A stretch of 64,000 nucleotides of DNA from Heliocidaris tuberculata (GCA_025618425.1 CM046847.1:7863033-7927032); one strand, 5' to 3'. Numbered from the stretch's first letter, positions 43,311-56,244 are shown. Notes: generated by a model from the sequence alone, not told the origin. A program made the numbers and translations.

Positions 43311-44472
43311 AGGGTAAATTTGTTATGAAAAATCCTGATGATTTCATCAGGATTTTCAAGTATTCTATGTTGCATAAGTCATCATTTTATAAACTCCCCG
43401 AAGTATAACAGGAACCTATAATGTGTTGAAAAATTCCAAATAAATCAACAAATGCAATAAGATTTAAAGATGTAATACTTCCATGTAGCAGGTGAGGTCA
43501 TTTCATTTGAATAATTCAGTTGTGATGAAAATGTACTCTTTGTTAGTAATATAAAGTATATGTTTGAAGTTTTCGTGTAGGGCATCATATGAGTTATTTC
43601 TATAAAAGTTTAGAATAATACTTATAGGGCCCTTTGATATTAGTAGAACAAATACATTATGAATAAACGTTGTGTTAAAAATAGTAGATGATGGAATACA
43701 CAATTGAAAAAATGATATAGATGCAAGAAAAAGATGCAAAAAACATAAGGTAAAACAATCGGTTTGTGATCGAAGATAACATGTAGAGAAATAATCAAGC
43801 AGAAGGTGAGCAAATCTGTTTTAGATCGACTGGGCATCATAATTGCACAATTCATCACATAAACTTTAAACATGGTGAATTAAATTATTGTGAGAAGCTA
43901 TGTAATTAAAATTGGTTTTATGAACATTCAACTAGCAGTAATCCAGTAGTACAGTGTACATGTATTTTAATTTTTTTTTCAATGAATCAAATCTGCAGAT
44001 AGAGTGATGAAACAGGACGTGAGGGAGAAATAGAGTGTGAGAGAGAAAGAGAGAGAGAGAGAGAGTTAAGAGATAATGAACGAGATAACTTGTGAGATGA
44101 TATGATGAGAAAGGCAACGATGTGAGATAGTGAGAGAGATGGGAAGAAAAAGGGGAAAACAAAGTTTCCAATATCTCTGCCCCCCCCCTTGCCGCATGAG
44201 TTAGTGATTCTTTTTGAGAGGGGGAGAGAGAGAGAGAGCTGGTAAGTCTGGCCCTAGGGGTGGGGCCTGGAGTTCAATTCCAAGTTTGCTTTTTCAAAAA
44301 AATGAACGACAAAAAAGAAAAATAATTATATATATATTTTTTTTTTTATTACTATCAGAAGTTCCCACATGGATTCGTTTCTTGTGACACGCTTAACCAA
44401 GTTTGATTTCATATTTATTTTTCAACAGTGAATTAAGTACGGCACGTAGCTTCTCCCTGTTTATCATTTCAG
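43311..44472. other. No gene seen
   Basis: Contains GA microsatellites (44048-44066 and 44222-44239). No coding signal. Confidence 0.5.
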
Positions 44473-44531
44473 TTGTATTGTTGATTATTATAATTATATT
44501 AAAAATGGAAGGCACTGATTCGCCAATGCTG
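44473..44531 (+). CDS. Candidate first coding exon (very short)
   Basis: An acceptor-like TTTATCATTTCAG ends at 44472, and a strong donor GTAAGT starts at 44532. The only ATG (44505) gives nine codons, MEGTDSPML, ending in phase 0. A stretch this short can arise by chance, and no partner exon is recognised. Confidence 0.15.
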
Positions 44532-44808
44532 GTAAGTCGTCAAAATCCATATCATGAATACATTAACACACATGAATGAATTAAGTGTACTTGACCTCTC
44601 TCAATGCGCATGCTCGACGCTGACCCGCGTTTTTGTTTTTGTTGCGTGAAGAGCAGGTATGGATGTTGGGAGCATCTTAATAAATTATAATTCATAGTAT
44701 GTTAATGGGGCTTCGGGCGCGTTCAAATCGTGTTCAAATGTCTCTGACAAAATGGCGGAGCTTTAGGGGCCTGGGTATAACCATAGGGTATAACCGCCAA
44801 TGCAGTCT

Positions 44809-45345
44809 TAGTCAGGTTCACTATGTATTTTTGTTCAAAGTTTTTGGAGATTAGCAAAACTATACATTTTTGGAATCGGTAGAACGTGGGGAATCCGAAA
44901 ATTGATGTTGGCATTTGCACAAAACCCTGACCGAGCAGCCATTTTGGATTTTCAAAATGGCCGCCATATGTAACTAGTATTGAACACTTTTGAAGATATT
45001 TTTGTAACAGAACCTCATTCTGTCATTTTTGTGGTAGCATATTAAAGGGCATTAAATTCTCTACAACATGACACCACATTTGATGGGTTTCGTGATGATT
45101 TGTACAACAATTTGGGGCAGAAAATGTGATTTTTATCATTTTTTTTCAAAAATATTAATTGCTTCAAAATACATATTTCTCCATATTTCAAAAGTCCATT
45201 TCACTAATGACTTCCAACTTTACAGAAAATCAACCATATATAGGGTCAATATCATATAAAAATTACAAGTTCATTGCTTATCTAACAAAAAAGTTATAGT
45301 ACTCTAAAGTTCACACTTTGATATTTTCTAAAGCAGAGAAATAAA
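44809..45345 (+). repeat. Left arm of a 4.46 kb inverted-repeat structure
   Basis: It opens AGTCAGGTTCACTATGTA and runs through GGAGATTAGCAAAACTATAC and the palindrome GCCATTTTGGATTTTCAAAATGG to ACACTTTGATATTTTCTAAAG. The reverse complement, mildly diverged, is 48729-49268. A partial direct copy follows at 45363-45525. Confidence 0.8.
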
Positions 45346-45362
45346 GCCAAGGGCTGCCTACT

Positions 45363-45670
45363 AGTCAGGTTCACTATATATTTTTGTTCAAAGTTTTTGG
45401 AGATTAGCAAAACTATACATTTTCGGAATCGTTAGAGCATGGATAAGCAAAATAATGATGTTGGCATTTGCACAAACACCGGCTTGGTGGCCATTTTGGA
45501 TTTTCAAAATGGCCGCCATAAAATACATTATTTGCCTTATCTCAGCTTCTTTTAAAGGTATAAACGTAATGAAATGGGCAAGTCCTACTATTTATGGGTG
45601 CAGAAAACAAATGGTGACATCTAGACATCTTCTTCTACCGCTTCCTCGCATATGGAGGCACATATATATG

Positions 45671-45731
<61 letters not shown>

Positions 45732-46210
45732 CAACTTAACAGAATATGCTAGTACTTTGTTTCCTGGGTCAGGAAAACGATTAGTGACATAATTAAACTT
45801 CCAATCTCAACGCTTCATTGGACATGGTGGCCATTTTGAATTTTCAAAGTGGCCGCCACAAATACATTTTTTCCCCCTACGTCGGCTTCTTTTCAACGTA
45901 GAAACTGAATGAAATATGCTAATCCTACGTTTCTTGGGTCGAGAAAAGAATCTGTGACATTACTAGACTTCTACTCCCAACGCTTCATCGCATATGGCGG
46001 CCATTTTGGATTTTCAAATTGGCCGCCATGAAATATTATATTGCCCTATCTCTGCTTCAAGGCAGCCTAGAAACATATTGGAATATTCTAATACTATGTT
46101 TCCAGGGTCAGGAAAAACATTGGTGACGTCATTAGAGTTCCCATCTCAACGCTTCATGTGGCTTCCATCTTGAATTTTCAAAATGACCGACATAAAATGC
46201 ATAATTTGCC
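45363..46210 (+). repeat. Degenerate tandem repeats with GCCATTTTG palindromes
   Basis: Palindromic blocks of the GGCCATTTTGGATTTTCAAAATGGCC type recur at about 45488, 45828, 46001 and 46153 in units of about 150-175 bp. Each is followed by TTTGCC-like and CTCAGCTTCTTTT-like sequence. A TA microsatellite (45674-45730) has expanded within one unit. Confidence 0.7.
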
Positions 46211-46340
46211 CTTTCTCTATGGTCAACATAAAAACTACATGAAATATGATGCTTATGTTTCCTTGATAAGGGAAATATTTGGTGCTATCACAAACTTATA
46301 ATCTTGATTCTTCCTTCACTTTAAGCATTTGGGGCGCTAG

Positions 46341-46498
46341 GAGCCCTCAGACAAATTTCATTGCGTCTCTAAACTGAAACTATGCCACGTTCTGGCTTTT
46401 GTCCTTGAAGTCTTTCACAGGAGCCCTCAGACAAATTTCATTTCGTCTCTAAACTGAAACTTTCCCACGTTCTGGCTTTTGTCCTTGAAGTCTTGCAC
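46341..46498 (+). repeat. Two-copy tandem repeat, 80-bp unit
   Basis: GAGCCCTCAGACAAATTTCA starts both units (46341 and 46421), with only a few differences between them. Confidence 0.9.
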
Positions 46499-48728
46499 AT
46501 ATTTTGACACCAAGTTTAGAAAAATTATACAGTCATGCTATATTTTGGTTTCTAATTTTCTTCTGTTCAGGCAAGAATTTATATTTTTGTACAATTTGAA
46601 TGAAAAACAGCAATTTGATTTTATTTCTTTGTAGATCATTTGTAATTTCTTCTTCTTTTATTATCCCTTTTCTATCTGAATATTGATTCAGAAAAAAGGC
46701 CCTCTAATAACAGACCTATAAAGCAAGATATATGGTTGAAAAACAATTGAATGCAAATGAATAAAGTCACTTTTAACGACTTTTGTTTTTCAGTCTACGA
46801 ACTTTCCCATCGACTATCATCACTGGTCAGTCCCCCCCCCCCCTCCCCAGGATAACTACCCCTTGAATTAAATACCAAGTGCAGTTCTTTAGCTGTATTA
46901 TTGTTACCTACTATAACTCAATTATACTGTATCAAACTAGAGACAGACTTCCTGTTCTAATATGTCGACCAGCATGTGCAAATTAAATAATTGTATTTTA
47001 CAGTACAACAAATATTTATTACATACTTTACTTGGCCCAAAGACGTTTTAGGGCACTCCAGTTAGGCTAATCTATTACAATTGTATACATGTAGGATCAC
47101 GCCATTACAGCACAGACAGCTCACAACTTTTAAAATGCTCATTTCCTACATGACATATTGTGGTTTTTTTAAAACTTTATTTACTTTCAGTTCTGCTTTT
47201 TAAGGTATAGTAAAAGCTTAATAACATAAATAAGGAGAAATAAAGATATACAAATAGAATATGAAATATTGCGTATTAAACACTTTGTACAAAAACAGAG
47301 AAAAAATCTCGAAAGGTCACATCTTTTTTGCTTTCAGTTCTTCTATTTAAGGTAAATAGTAAAGCTTAAGTAAGACAATTAAAAAAAAAAATATAAGATA
47401 AACAGTGGTAGCAAGAAATATTGTGTTAAATCACTTTTTACTCAAAACGTCACCTAAGTTTAGAAGGATCTTTCGCGGCAAAAGATTTTTGCAATGCTGA
47501 AATGAAGAAAGTCAAAATTTAGAGAGGCGTGAAATGCGCTGATTGAGACCAGCCGATGAACTTTATCTACAACTGAGCCATGGGGGGGGGGGGGGGGGGG
47601 GCTGACGCCTCTTGCCTTTACTTTCAGCCCCTAGCCCCCACCCCTCCCCACCTAGTCCACTGCCTGGACTGTTCGCGCACGAACGCGATCCGTTGAGAAA
47701 ATAATACACCCCCAACGCTAAAACTGATATAGCCCTTCCAAATCGACCCTCGCAACGGGTGTAATTGTGGGGATCGCGCGATTAGTGGAGAGTCGCGCTC
47801 TGTGTGGGATATGCGTGTAGAGAAAGAGCAGCGTTAGGGAATAAACCAAATATAAAAAACGGATAGAATCTAGACTACTCCCCACCTCGTAAGACTATGC
47901 TCTTTTTAATATTGAAAGTGCTTAGAAATGTTACAGGGGACCCAATTTTGGGGGTCAACCAGACTTGGATTGATGGTAAACACTGTTTGGTATCAATGTG
48001 TCCTCCCTGTACAACTGAGGGGGGGGGGGGGGGGTTTGAACCCCAACACCAAGTATCTACATGTTTTAGAGTGTAAATCTTGTCTATCACGTGAATACAG
48101 GTCCCATGTTATTTCACTGATGGCCTAAATTGCTTCCTTGTACCAAAAATACTTGTAGGTATTGTTTTAAGTTAAATTTTAGAGGGAAAGGGGGGGGGGG
48201 GGGAGAAGGGTAAGGCATTGGCAGATATTTTTCCAGTAACCATGAGATTTTAATGATTTGTCAAGGCTCATTGATTTTTTTACCATTATCCAAAGTACTT
48301 TATGAATATTACTTTGTACCAATTTGTCTCGTTTTAAAAACAGAAAGGGGGAGGGGAAGGCATGGACATGTAGGGGTGAAAGTTCTGTACCCTATAATCT
48401 AGTATTTACGTGTGTTGGAGTGTGAATCGTGATTATCACTTAAAACCAAGTTTCCTCATATACATTATTGGACAGTTAGCCTTTTTATTTCTCAACACAT
48501 ATCATCGGTTATTAGGCACATTTGTATCATAGCAACGGGAACTAATAAACAATTGTATATCACTAAAATATGATCGTACTGAATCATCTGACATCACACT
48601 TCCTATTAAAATGTTCATCTGCATGACAATAGCATGTACAACCGAAATAATCCATTTCACGTCTCCCAATGTTACCATTGTCAGGGAGAAGGCAGCACTT
48701 ATTATTAGTAACCACTTTTGTTATCGAT
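46499..48728. other. No gene seen between the inverted-repeat arms
   Basis: AT-rich with C and G runs (46831-46842, 47581-47600, 48019-48034, 48190-48203). No transposase or other coding frame, so the structure looks non-autonomous. Confidence 0.5.
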
Positions 48729-49268
48729 TCTCTACTTTAGCTAATATCAAAGTGTCAACTTTAGAGCGCTATAACTGTTTTGTTTTATAAACAATGGACT
48801 TGTAGTTTTTATATGATATTAACCGTACATATGGGCAGTTTTCTGAAAAGTTTGAACTAACTAGTGAAAAAAACCTTCGAAATAATGAGAAATACGTATT
48901 TTGAAGAAATTCATATTTGTAAAAAATTATGTAAACAATCACATTCTTGGCCAAGAATCGTATCACAAATCATCACCAAACCCATTAAATGTGGTATCAT
49001 GTTATAGAAAATTTAATGCCCTTTAATATGATGATAAATACATGGTAAGATGAGGCTCTGTTAAAAAAATATCTTCTAATTTGTTCAGTACGAGTTACAC
49101 ATAGCGGCCATTTTGAAAATCCAAAATGGCCGCTATGCCGGTGATTTGTGCAAATGTCAACATCAATTTTTGAATTTCCCATGTTCTAACGATTATAAAA
49201 ATGTATAGTTTTGCTAATCTCCAAAAATTTTGAACGAAAGTCCATTTTCTTACATAGTGAACCAGACT
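48729..49268 (-). repeat. Right arm of the 4.46 kb inverted-repeat structure
   Basis: Reverse complement of 44809-45345, ending CATAGTGAACCAGACT. Its outer edge abuts the truncated 5' end of the retrotransposon that follows. Confidence 0.8.
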
Positions 49269-52200
49269 ACTTGAACATTTTGATTTATGCGTTTTAAATG
49301 ATGATTCTCCTACATATCTCCATCCAGCCTCTGGTTCCATGACGGCTATTGACTTATCTATTTGTTCACCTAATATTTTTATGGATTTTCAATGGAATGT
49401 CCATAGTGAACAATGTGGTAGTGATCACTTCCCTATCTTTATTGAAATTGTAAGACCTTTACCAGAGGAAAAAGTTCCAAAATGGCAACTTCACAAAGCA
49501 AATTGGGATGCTTTCTCAAATCAGTGTTTATTAAATATTAACAGAGATAGTTTTCAGGATACAGAAGACCCTCTTGCTTTATTTTCTCATACATTACTTG
49601 ATATAGCTACAAATACAATACCAAAATCTGGTTCCTTTTATCATAAACATAATCCTTGGTTTAATACTGAATGTAAAGAAGCTGTTAAATGCCGTAAAAA
49701 GGCTTTGAGGAAATTTAAAAAATACCCAAATAATGAAAATTTACGAAAATATCGAGAAACACGAGCAAAAACACGCAATATTATTAAGAAAAGTAAACGA
49801 CAATCATGGAAGAAATATATTTCTAAACTGAATATTCATACTCCCATTAATAAAGTGTGGGAAATGGTAAGGAAAATATGTGGAAAACATCTGAGTTCTT
49901 CTGTATCTTATTTGATCAAATCGGATGGTGTTAAATGTACAGAAAGGTCAGATATTGTTAATCTACTGGCAGAAGAATTTGAACATAACTCATCATCTAA
50001 TCATTATTCTCCTACATTTCAGATCTATAAAAATCAAGCTGAAAATCAGGAACTCAATTTTTTATCAACAATACAGAGGATTACAATATTCCATTCACTA
50101 TCTCTGAGTTGGAAACCTCACTCAATAAATGTCATGACACTGCAACTGGTCCAGATGAAATCCATTATCAATTTCTGAAACATTTACCTGAAACATCACT
50201 TTTAGTTCTATTAGATATACTAAATAAAATTTGGAGAACAGGTGACTTTCCAGATTCGTGGCGGGAAGCTACCATTATTCCTATTCCGAAACCTGGAAAG
50301 GATTCATCTAAACCTACAAATTATCGTCCTATTTCTTTAACCAGTTGTCTTTGTAAAACCATGGAAAAAATGATTAACGCCCGATTGGTTTGGTTCTTGG
50401 AAAAACATGGTTTGATTTCGAAGTTTCAAAGTGGCTTTCGTCATAATCGAAGTACTGTCGATCAACTCATTCGCCTTGAATCTTTCATTCGTGATGGCTT
50501 TATTCGAGGTCACCATGTGGTATCTGTCTTTTTTGATCTTGAAAAGGCCTATGATACCACTTGGAAGTATGGTATTATGAGAGATCTTCACAATCTTGGG
50601 TTGAGGGGCAGGTTGCCCATTTTCATTCAGAATTTTCTTTCAAATCGTGTGTTTCGAGTCCGTCTTGGGTCAACCTTTTCAGGATTACATAATCAGGAAA
50701 TGAGTGTTCCTCAAGGTAGCATACTTTCTGTTACTTTGTTCTTATTGAAGATCAGTAGCATTGTTGACGTTGTTAATCCCGGGTTTGATAGGTCTTTGTT
50801 TGTGGACGATTTTTGTATTTCTTGTTCGTCACAAGGTATGTTGACAATCGAGACATTATTACAAAATTGTCTTAACAGAATTGGAAGGTGGGCGGATGAG
50901 AATGGTTTCCGTTTTTCAAAATCCAAGACGGTGTGTGTTCACTTTTGTAATAAGCGATCATTACATCCTGATCCTAAGGTCAAATTAAATGACTCTATCA
51001 TTCCTGTAGTCCAACAGACTAAATATCTCGGCTTAATCTTCGATAATAAACTCAATTTTAAAGCTCATATTGATTATGTCAGGCAAAAGTGCCATAAAGC
51101 TTTGAATCTTCTGAAGGTTGTGTCAAAAATGGATTGGGGCGCTGATCGCATTGTTCTTCTTCGTCTTTATAGATCTCTAGTTAGATCTAAACTTGATTAT
51201 GGCAGTGCAGTTTATAGTTCTGCTCGGAAGTCGTACCTTGCAAAGCTAAAACCCATCCAGAATCAAGGACTTCGACTTTGTTTAGGTGCTTTTCGTACTT
51301 CTCCTATGGAGAGTCTTTATGTGAGGCTAATGAACCTCCCTTGTATTTAAGATACGAAAAGCTTTCCTTACAATATGCAATCAAACTGAAAAATAATTCT
51401 CGTAATCCAACATATGACGGTACCTTCATGCCACGATATACCCATTTTTATACAAGTAAACCATCAGCCATCAAACCTTTTGGTTTACGTACGAAAGAAG
51501 CTCTAACGCATATACTTGATGTTACTGATATAGTTCCTTTCTTAATACCATATATTCCACCTTGGAAGATCACTGAACCAGTAATTGACTTATCACTGAG
51601 AACGTCTAAAAAGGGTTCTACAAGTGATTTAGTCTTCCTTAATAAATTTGGAGAAATCAGACATAAATACAGTAATTATCGTGCGATCTATACCGATGGA
51701 TCAAAAGATCAGAATAAAGTAGGTGCGGCTTGTATAAGTGGTCCTATACGAAGGCAAGTTAGATTACCAAATGTTTCTTCTATATATATACAGCTGAGTT
51801 ATCAGCTCTGAAAATGGCTCTGGATGTTATAGAACACACTAACGGAAGATGTTTTGTTATTTTTACAGACTCCCTGTCTAGTTTAACGGCTTTACAAAGT
51901 AAAAATCTTAAGCATCCTTATATTGTTCAGTTATTAGAAACTTTGTTTAAAATCAGTACATTAGGTAAACGAGTAGTATTTGTTTGGATACCAAGTCATA
52001 CAGGCATTCAAGGAAATGAAAAAGCTGATAAGTTGGCAAAAGAAGCTCTCGATTTGGATGTAACAGAAATAAATATACCTTATACTGATCTAAAATCAAA
52101 GATTAACACTTACATCAAAAATAAATGGCAAGCATCATGGGATCTAAATCCAAATAATAAACTTCACCAACATCAACCAAGAATTGATTCACAAAATAAT

Positions 52201-52482
52201 CTACCATTATCTAAACGACGGGAAGACATTGTGTTGACCCGTGCTCGTATTGGCCATTCTCACTTGACACATGCATACTTATTTGCAGCAGAAAATCCAC
52301 CACGTTGCATTCCATGTAATTGTACACTTACAGTAAAACACATTCTTCTTGAATGTGTTGATTTTGCTCATATTCGTACTAACTTTTATGATGTTCCTGA
52401 TCTTAAGACATTATTCAGTGATGTTTCACGTTCATGCATTGTAAATTTTCTTAAAGAGATTAATCTTTTTATTAGATTTTAA
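49262..52482 (+). pseudogene. I-type retrotransposon polyprotein, three small indels
   Basis: The endonuclease remnant carries LNDDSPTYLHP, MTAIDLSI and GSDHFPIFIEI. The reverse transcriptase has NYRPISLTSCLCKTMEKM, FFDLEKAYDTTWKYG, SVPQGSILS and the catalytic FVDDFCIS. RNase H has IYTDGSKDQ, FTDSLSSLTAL, IPSHTGIQGNEKADKLA and a C-terminal CIPCNCTLTVKHILLEC zinc-knuckle-like motif. An I-superfamily assignment follows from the RNase H. The frame changes three times: a base missing from a T run near 50058-50063, a missing base near 51320, and two extra bases (AT) in a TATATA run near 51785-51793. The last breaks the frame exactly before the catalytic Glu (TAELSAL). Otherwise the coding sequence is clean, so inactivation is recent or the indels are assembly errors. 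Confidence 0.82.
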
Positions 52483-52854
52483 GTAGGAAACTGTTTGAAT
52501 CCCAATCACAACAGGTATGCCCTTGGGCAAGGCATTTCATTCCAATTGCCTAGTCTTTCGGAGGAGACTCTAAGACGGCGGTCCCGTGTAAAGGAGAGTC
52601 ACACCATTTGCACGTAAAAGAACCTGCTTCTCTTTTCGTAAAGAGCAGGGAAGTTATCCCGGTGAAGTAGTTAACATATTTAGTTATTATCGACAATCTC
52701 CAATCCACGTTTTTTTTTTTTTTGGCGTGAAATCTGAAAGGAAAACTTCTATTGTATAATTATATAAAACTTTATAGAATTATTATTGTTCGACACTTAT
52801 ATGACACTCAAGTGTTGATAGTGTCGTTAATCATTTATCAATCAATCAATCAAT
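49262..52854 (+). mobile_element. 5'-truncated I-type non-LTR retrotransposon with RNase H
   Basis: It begins inside the endonuclease domain and continues through reverse transcriptase, RNase H and a cysteine/histidine C-terminal end to a stop at 52480-52482. A 3' untranslated region follows (GGGCAAGGCATTTCATTCC and later blocks, typical of invertebrate retroelement tails). It ends in a stem-loop (ACACTCAAGTGTTGATAGTGT) and (ATCA)n at about 52830-52854. ORF1 and the start of ORF2 are missing. Confidence 0.8.
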
Positions 52855-54480
52855 AGCTACGAAATTCAACAATTTTTTTGCTAGTGTTGGTTCGGAATTA
52901 GCTTCTGCTATTCCAACTCCAAATACAAATTGTGCTGATATTGATCATGTTATCAATAACCCTCTTAATTCATGTTTTGACTTTAATCCTGTTACAGAGG
53001 ATGACGTTCAGAAGATATTAATACTGGGGTTGAATAATAAAAAATCTACTGGCGTTGATGATATTTCTATGATTATGTTGAAAATGGCAATTCCTAATAT
53101 TCTACCATCACTTACACTCATTTTCAACAGATCATTATCTGAACGGGTGTTTCCCACAAGATGGAAGAAATCTAAAATTATACCTGTTCATAAATCGGGT
53201 GACAAAACGTCACCTAATAACTACAGACCGATATCGATTATACCTCCTGTATCCAAAATCCTCGAGAAACTCGTTCAAATACAATTAGCAGAGTACTTGA
53301 GATGTAATAGTATTTTTTCAGAAGCTCAATCAGGCTTTAGAAAAAAATCACTCGACCGTTACCACACTTGTCAAAGTTACCGATGATTGGTTGACTGCTA
53401 TAGATCACGGTCTGTACACTGGCGCGGTCTTTATAGACTTGCGTAAAGCGTTTGATACCGTAGATCCTAATATTCTTTTGAACAAGTTATCTTATATTGG
53501 TGTATCTTCTGATTGCCTATCCTGGTTTGCTAGTTACTTAAAAGGTCGTCGTATATATACTCAATTTAACTCATCTACATCATCAGACTGCAATTACGGC
53601 GTTCCCCAAGGGTCTATATTGGGCCCGCTTATGTTTATAATTTATATTGATGATATTGTAAAACATATAAAAAATGTGTTCTATTCACCTGTATGCTGAT
53701 GATACAGTAATTTATTTCTCACATAGAAATGTCACAACTATAGAGTCTGTGTTGAATTCTGAACTTAAAAGAATAAGCAACTGGTTGTGTGATTCCAAAT
53801 TAGGTCTTAACTGTGACAAAACGGTAAGCATGTTATTTGGCTCACGTAGAATGATAGGTAAATGTAGTAGGTTGAATTTAATTGTAAATGGGATAAATAT
53901 CAAACATGTACAATCAACGAAATATCTTGGCATGTTGTTAGATCCAAGTTTAAAGTGGAATCTACATATTGCTAATATGTGTTCTAGGATAAGTAAACTT
54001 ATACGCTTATTGGCTCGATTGCGTCATTCTATTGATCTGACTAATATGAAAATTGTGTATAATGCCATTATTCTTCCAATTTTTGACTATAGTGATTAGT
54101 ATATGGATCAGCCTGTGTAAAATATATCGACTCATTACAGATACTTCAAAACAGAGCATGTAGAATTATACTAGGAATTAGTCCGTACAGTCATGTGTCT
54201 ATCCGGGAGTTGCATGCTCGATTGGGTTGGAAATCCTTAACAATTAGACGTCGCTGTCATCTCAGTACTATGGTTTTCAAGGCTTTAAATGATTTTGCCC
54301 CTCCGTATTTAAAAACATTTTCCAACGTACTAGTAGCCAATACAATTATTCTCTCAGGTCCCATGGAAACTTAATGTTAGCAAAACCAAAAAACAGACTA
54401 TTGTAAACGCAAATCTTAAGGTCCCGTGTAGTCTCAAAGTGTTCTTACATAGGCTCAATGCCTTCTTCCCTGATCTGTAA
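52855..54480 (+). pseudogene. CR1/Jockey-type reverse transcriptase fragment, several frameshifts
   Basis: The fragment starts abruptly (KFNNFFASVGSELASAIP) right after the tail of the preceding element. It reads through NNKKSTGVDDISM, NYRPISIIPPVSKILEKL, FIDLRKAFDTVDPNIL, YGVPQGSILGPLMF, LYADDTVIYFS, KYLGMLLDPSLKW and LQNRACRIILGISPYS. At least four frame changes occur: an extra A in an A run near 53342-53349, one near 53675-53690 just before YADD, one near 54096-54100, and further drift after 54330. The catalytic YADD is intact. The endonuclease domain is absent, as is usual for 5'-truncated copies. The region to about 54480 still has coding character, though broken. Confidence 0.8.
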
Positions 54481-55038
54481 AAATTGAATTGGATACTGGA
54501 TTTTTTTTTCACTCCACCCCTTAATTAATTCTTTTCCCCCCTTTTTCTTCTTTGGAAATTTCTGCAAGAATTCTGTTAATTATTTCAAAAATCCAATTAC
54601 GTGTTCCTGTTAAATATAAAATAATCACCTAGGACCCCATGGAAGAACAGTGATGTCCATGGGCATAGCTGAACTGGGTGTCCTTCCGATTTTCAATATC
54701 TTTGTTCTTTTCTTTTACCTTGTATGATATATTCGTTTTGTATGTTTATGTATATTTTGCTATTTATGTTCCTATGCTCATTTGTTTTTATTGTGAATTT
54801 AGTACATGTGGATGGCACTGTAATTCATCTCAACTCTATCATCATGATCACCAATATCGCATTAACTTAATATATCCAATATTTCTCCCATGGCCGAATC
54901 ATTCATTATCAATGCTTCTGTCACAAAAGCTAGAGGCTTAGGATCAATTATTCATAATGAATCGCAAACGGTGTAACAACCTTAATACGAGTAGAGCCTT
55001 CATTAATAATTGGGCTACGATAATAACTTTTTTTTCAG
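54481..55038. other. No gene seen
   Basis: The left part is probably the 3' untranslated region of the preceding fragment; the rest is AT-rich. Confidence 0.45.
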
Positions 55039-55078
55039 GAACAGCGCTGGTTCAATTCAATCAACTAGGCATGGTAAA
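55039..55078 (+). CDS. Candidate internal exon (40 nt)
   Basis: A good acceptor (AACTTTTTTTTCAG, ending 55038) and a strong donor (GTAAGTG from 55079) bound 40 nt open in one frame as TALVQFNQLGMVK. The product is unrecognised and no neighbouring exon can be matched. It could be chance. Confidence 0.15.
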
Positions 55079-56066
55079 GTAAGTGTTTATGGAAATAATC
55101 GAACCACTCGTTTCATAAATTGCTGTTTACGAGGATCACTTCACGACGCACACGAATCCTCTGTTTCAGGTCAGGTGCTGAAAACAAAACCATTATTAGT
55201 TTTCTATCATTTTGAAAATTTATTTATTTCTACATGTATAGGGTGGATGACCCTTTCAACTTCAGTTGGTTTTCAAATTGGTCCACAGTAAATTTTAGGA
55301 ATTCCACTCAGATCAAAGTTATTTTTTGTTAGTTGAAAGTGTAGAATTGTGGTTGAAATGCCTGTACCTCTGAATAGAGGTACTGACAAATTAAAGCATT
55401 CTTTACTGATGCATTTTAATTGATGCATTGTTCTTTAAAAAAGCTGGAACTCGACGTCCAGTTAACGTTAGCTTATAATTATATTCAAGACTTATCCCAC
55501 TTCAGCGCAGCCGAATCTAACGTGGACTTCGTATGGGATATGCTATGATACATCGGATGATATCAGGAATTTCGAGTAGAAAGAACACGAAATTTAATAC
55601 ATTGGTATACTTGTCTGTTGTATGGATGGCTTCTTGGAGTATCATGATCTATTCGTTGGTTCTTTAAGGTTAAGGGTCCTTTCGTCAAATTTCATTGGCT
55701 GAATCCTCGCGTCACGTGGTATTTGTTACTTGGAAGCAGTACCGCATACTCTGCATGTTGATCACGAACACAACATGATTGTGAAAATGATTGTAAGGAC
55801 AGTTTTTGCCGCTCGGTTGATACAGCAATATACCTCTGCGTTTGGTTGAGTGGTTACCGCATGGCCGGATCGATGCAAGGCAGCTGTAAATTCATCACGT
55901 TATTGAGCATGTGTATTTCGTAATACCACAATTTTTGGATTAGAAAAATGCGCTAATTGGGGAAAATATTTTTTTTTTCCTCAAACACTTATGAAATCGT
56001 GTATGAGACAGTTCAGCAATACCAAGTGAAGAAAAAAATCAAATTATTTTCAAACTGCTCTTGAGG
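55079..56066. other. No gene seen
   Basis: Mixed AT-rich DNA. A TTGGTTGAGTGGTTACCGCATGG stretch near 55848 recalls a tRNA D-arm, but no tRNA can be folded around it. Confidence 0.45.

Positions 56067-56116
<50 letters not shown>
56067..56116. repeat. (GT)n-(AT)n compound microsatellite
   Basis: Nine GT units pass into about 16 AT units. Confidence 0.9.
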
Positions 56117-56118
<2 letters not shown>

Positions 56119-56244
56119 CATATTTCTGTGAGGGAAACAACTCTTCAAGCTTGATTAGACGGATCCGTTGAGATTGATCGGAACTTACTGAAGTCAGTAG
56201 TAACTGTGAAGCACTGCTAGCTATGTAACCTGATCAAATTGACG

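Noticed and set aside
49339..49341. ATG as the start of the I-type retrotransposon protein
   Set aside because: The same frame is open and homologous upstream to about 49262, so this ATG is internal to the endonuclease domain.
50109..50111. Start of a separate reverse transcriptase gene
   Set aside because: The codon is TTG, and the frame simply continues the broken retrotransposon after a one-base indel.
55840..55915. tRNA-like D-arm sequence
   Set aside because: No T-arm or acceptor pairing could be found.
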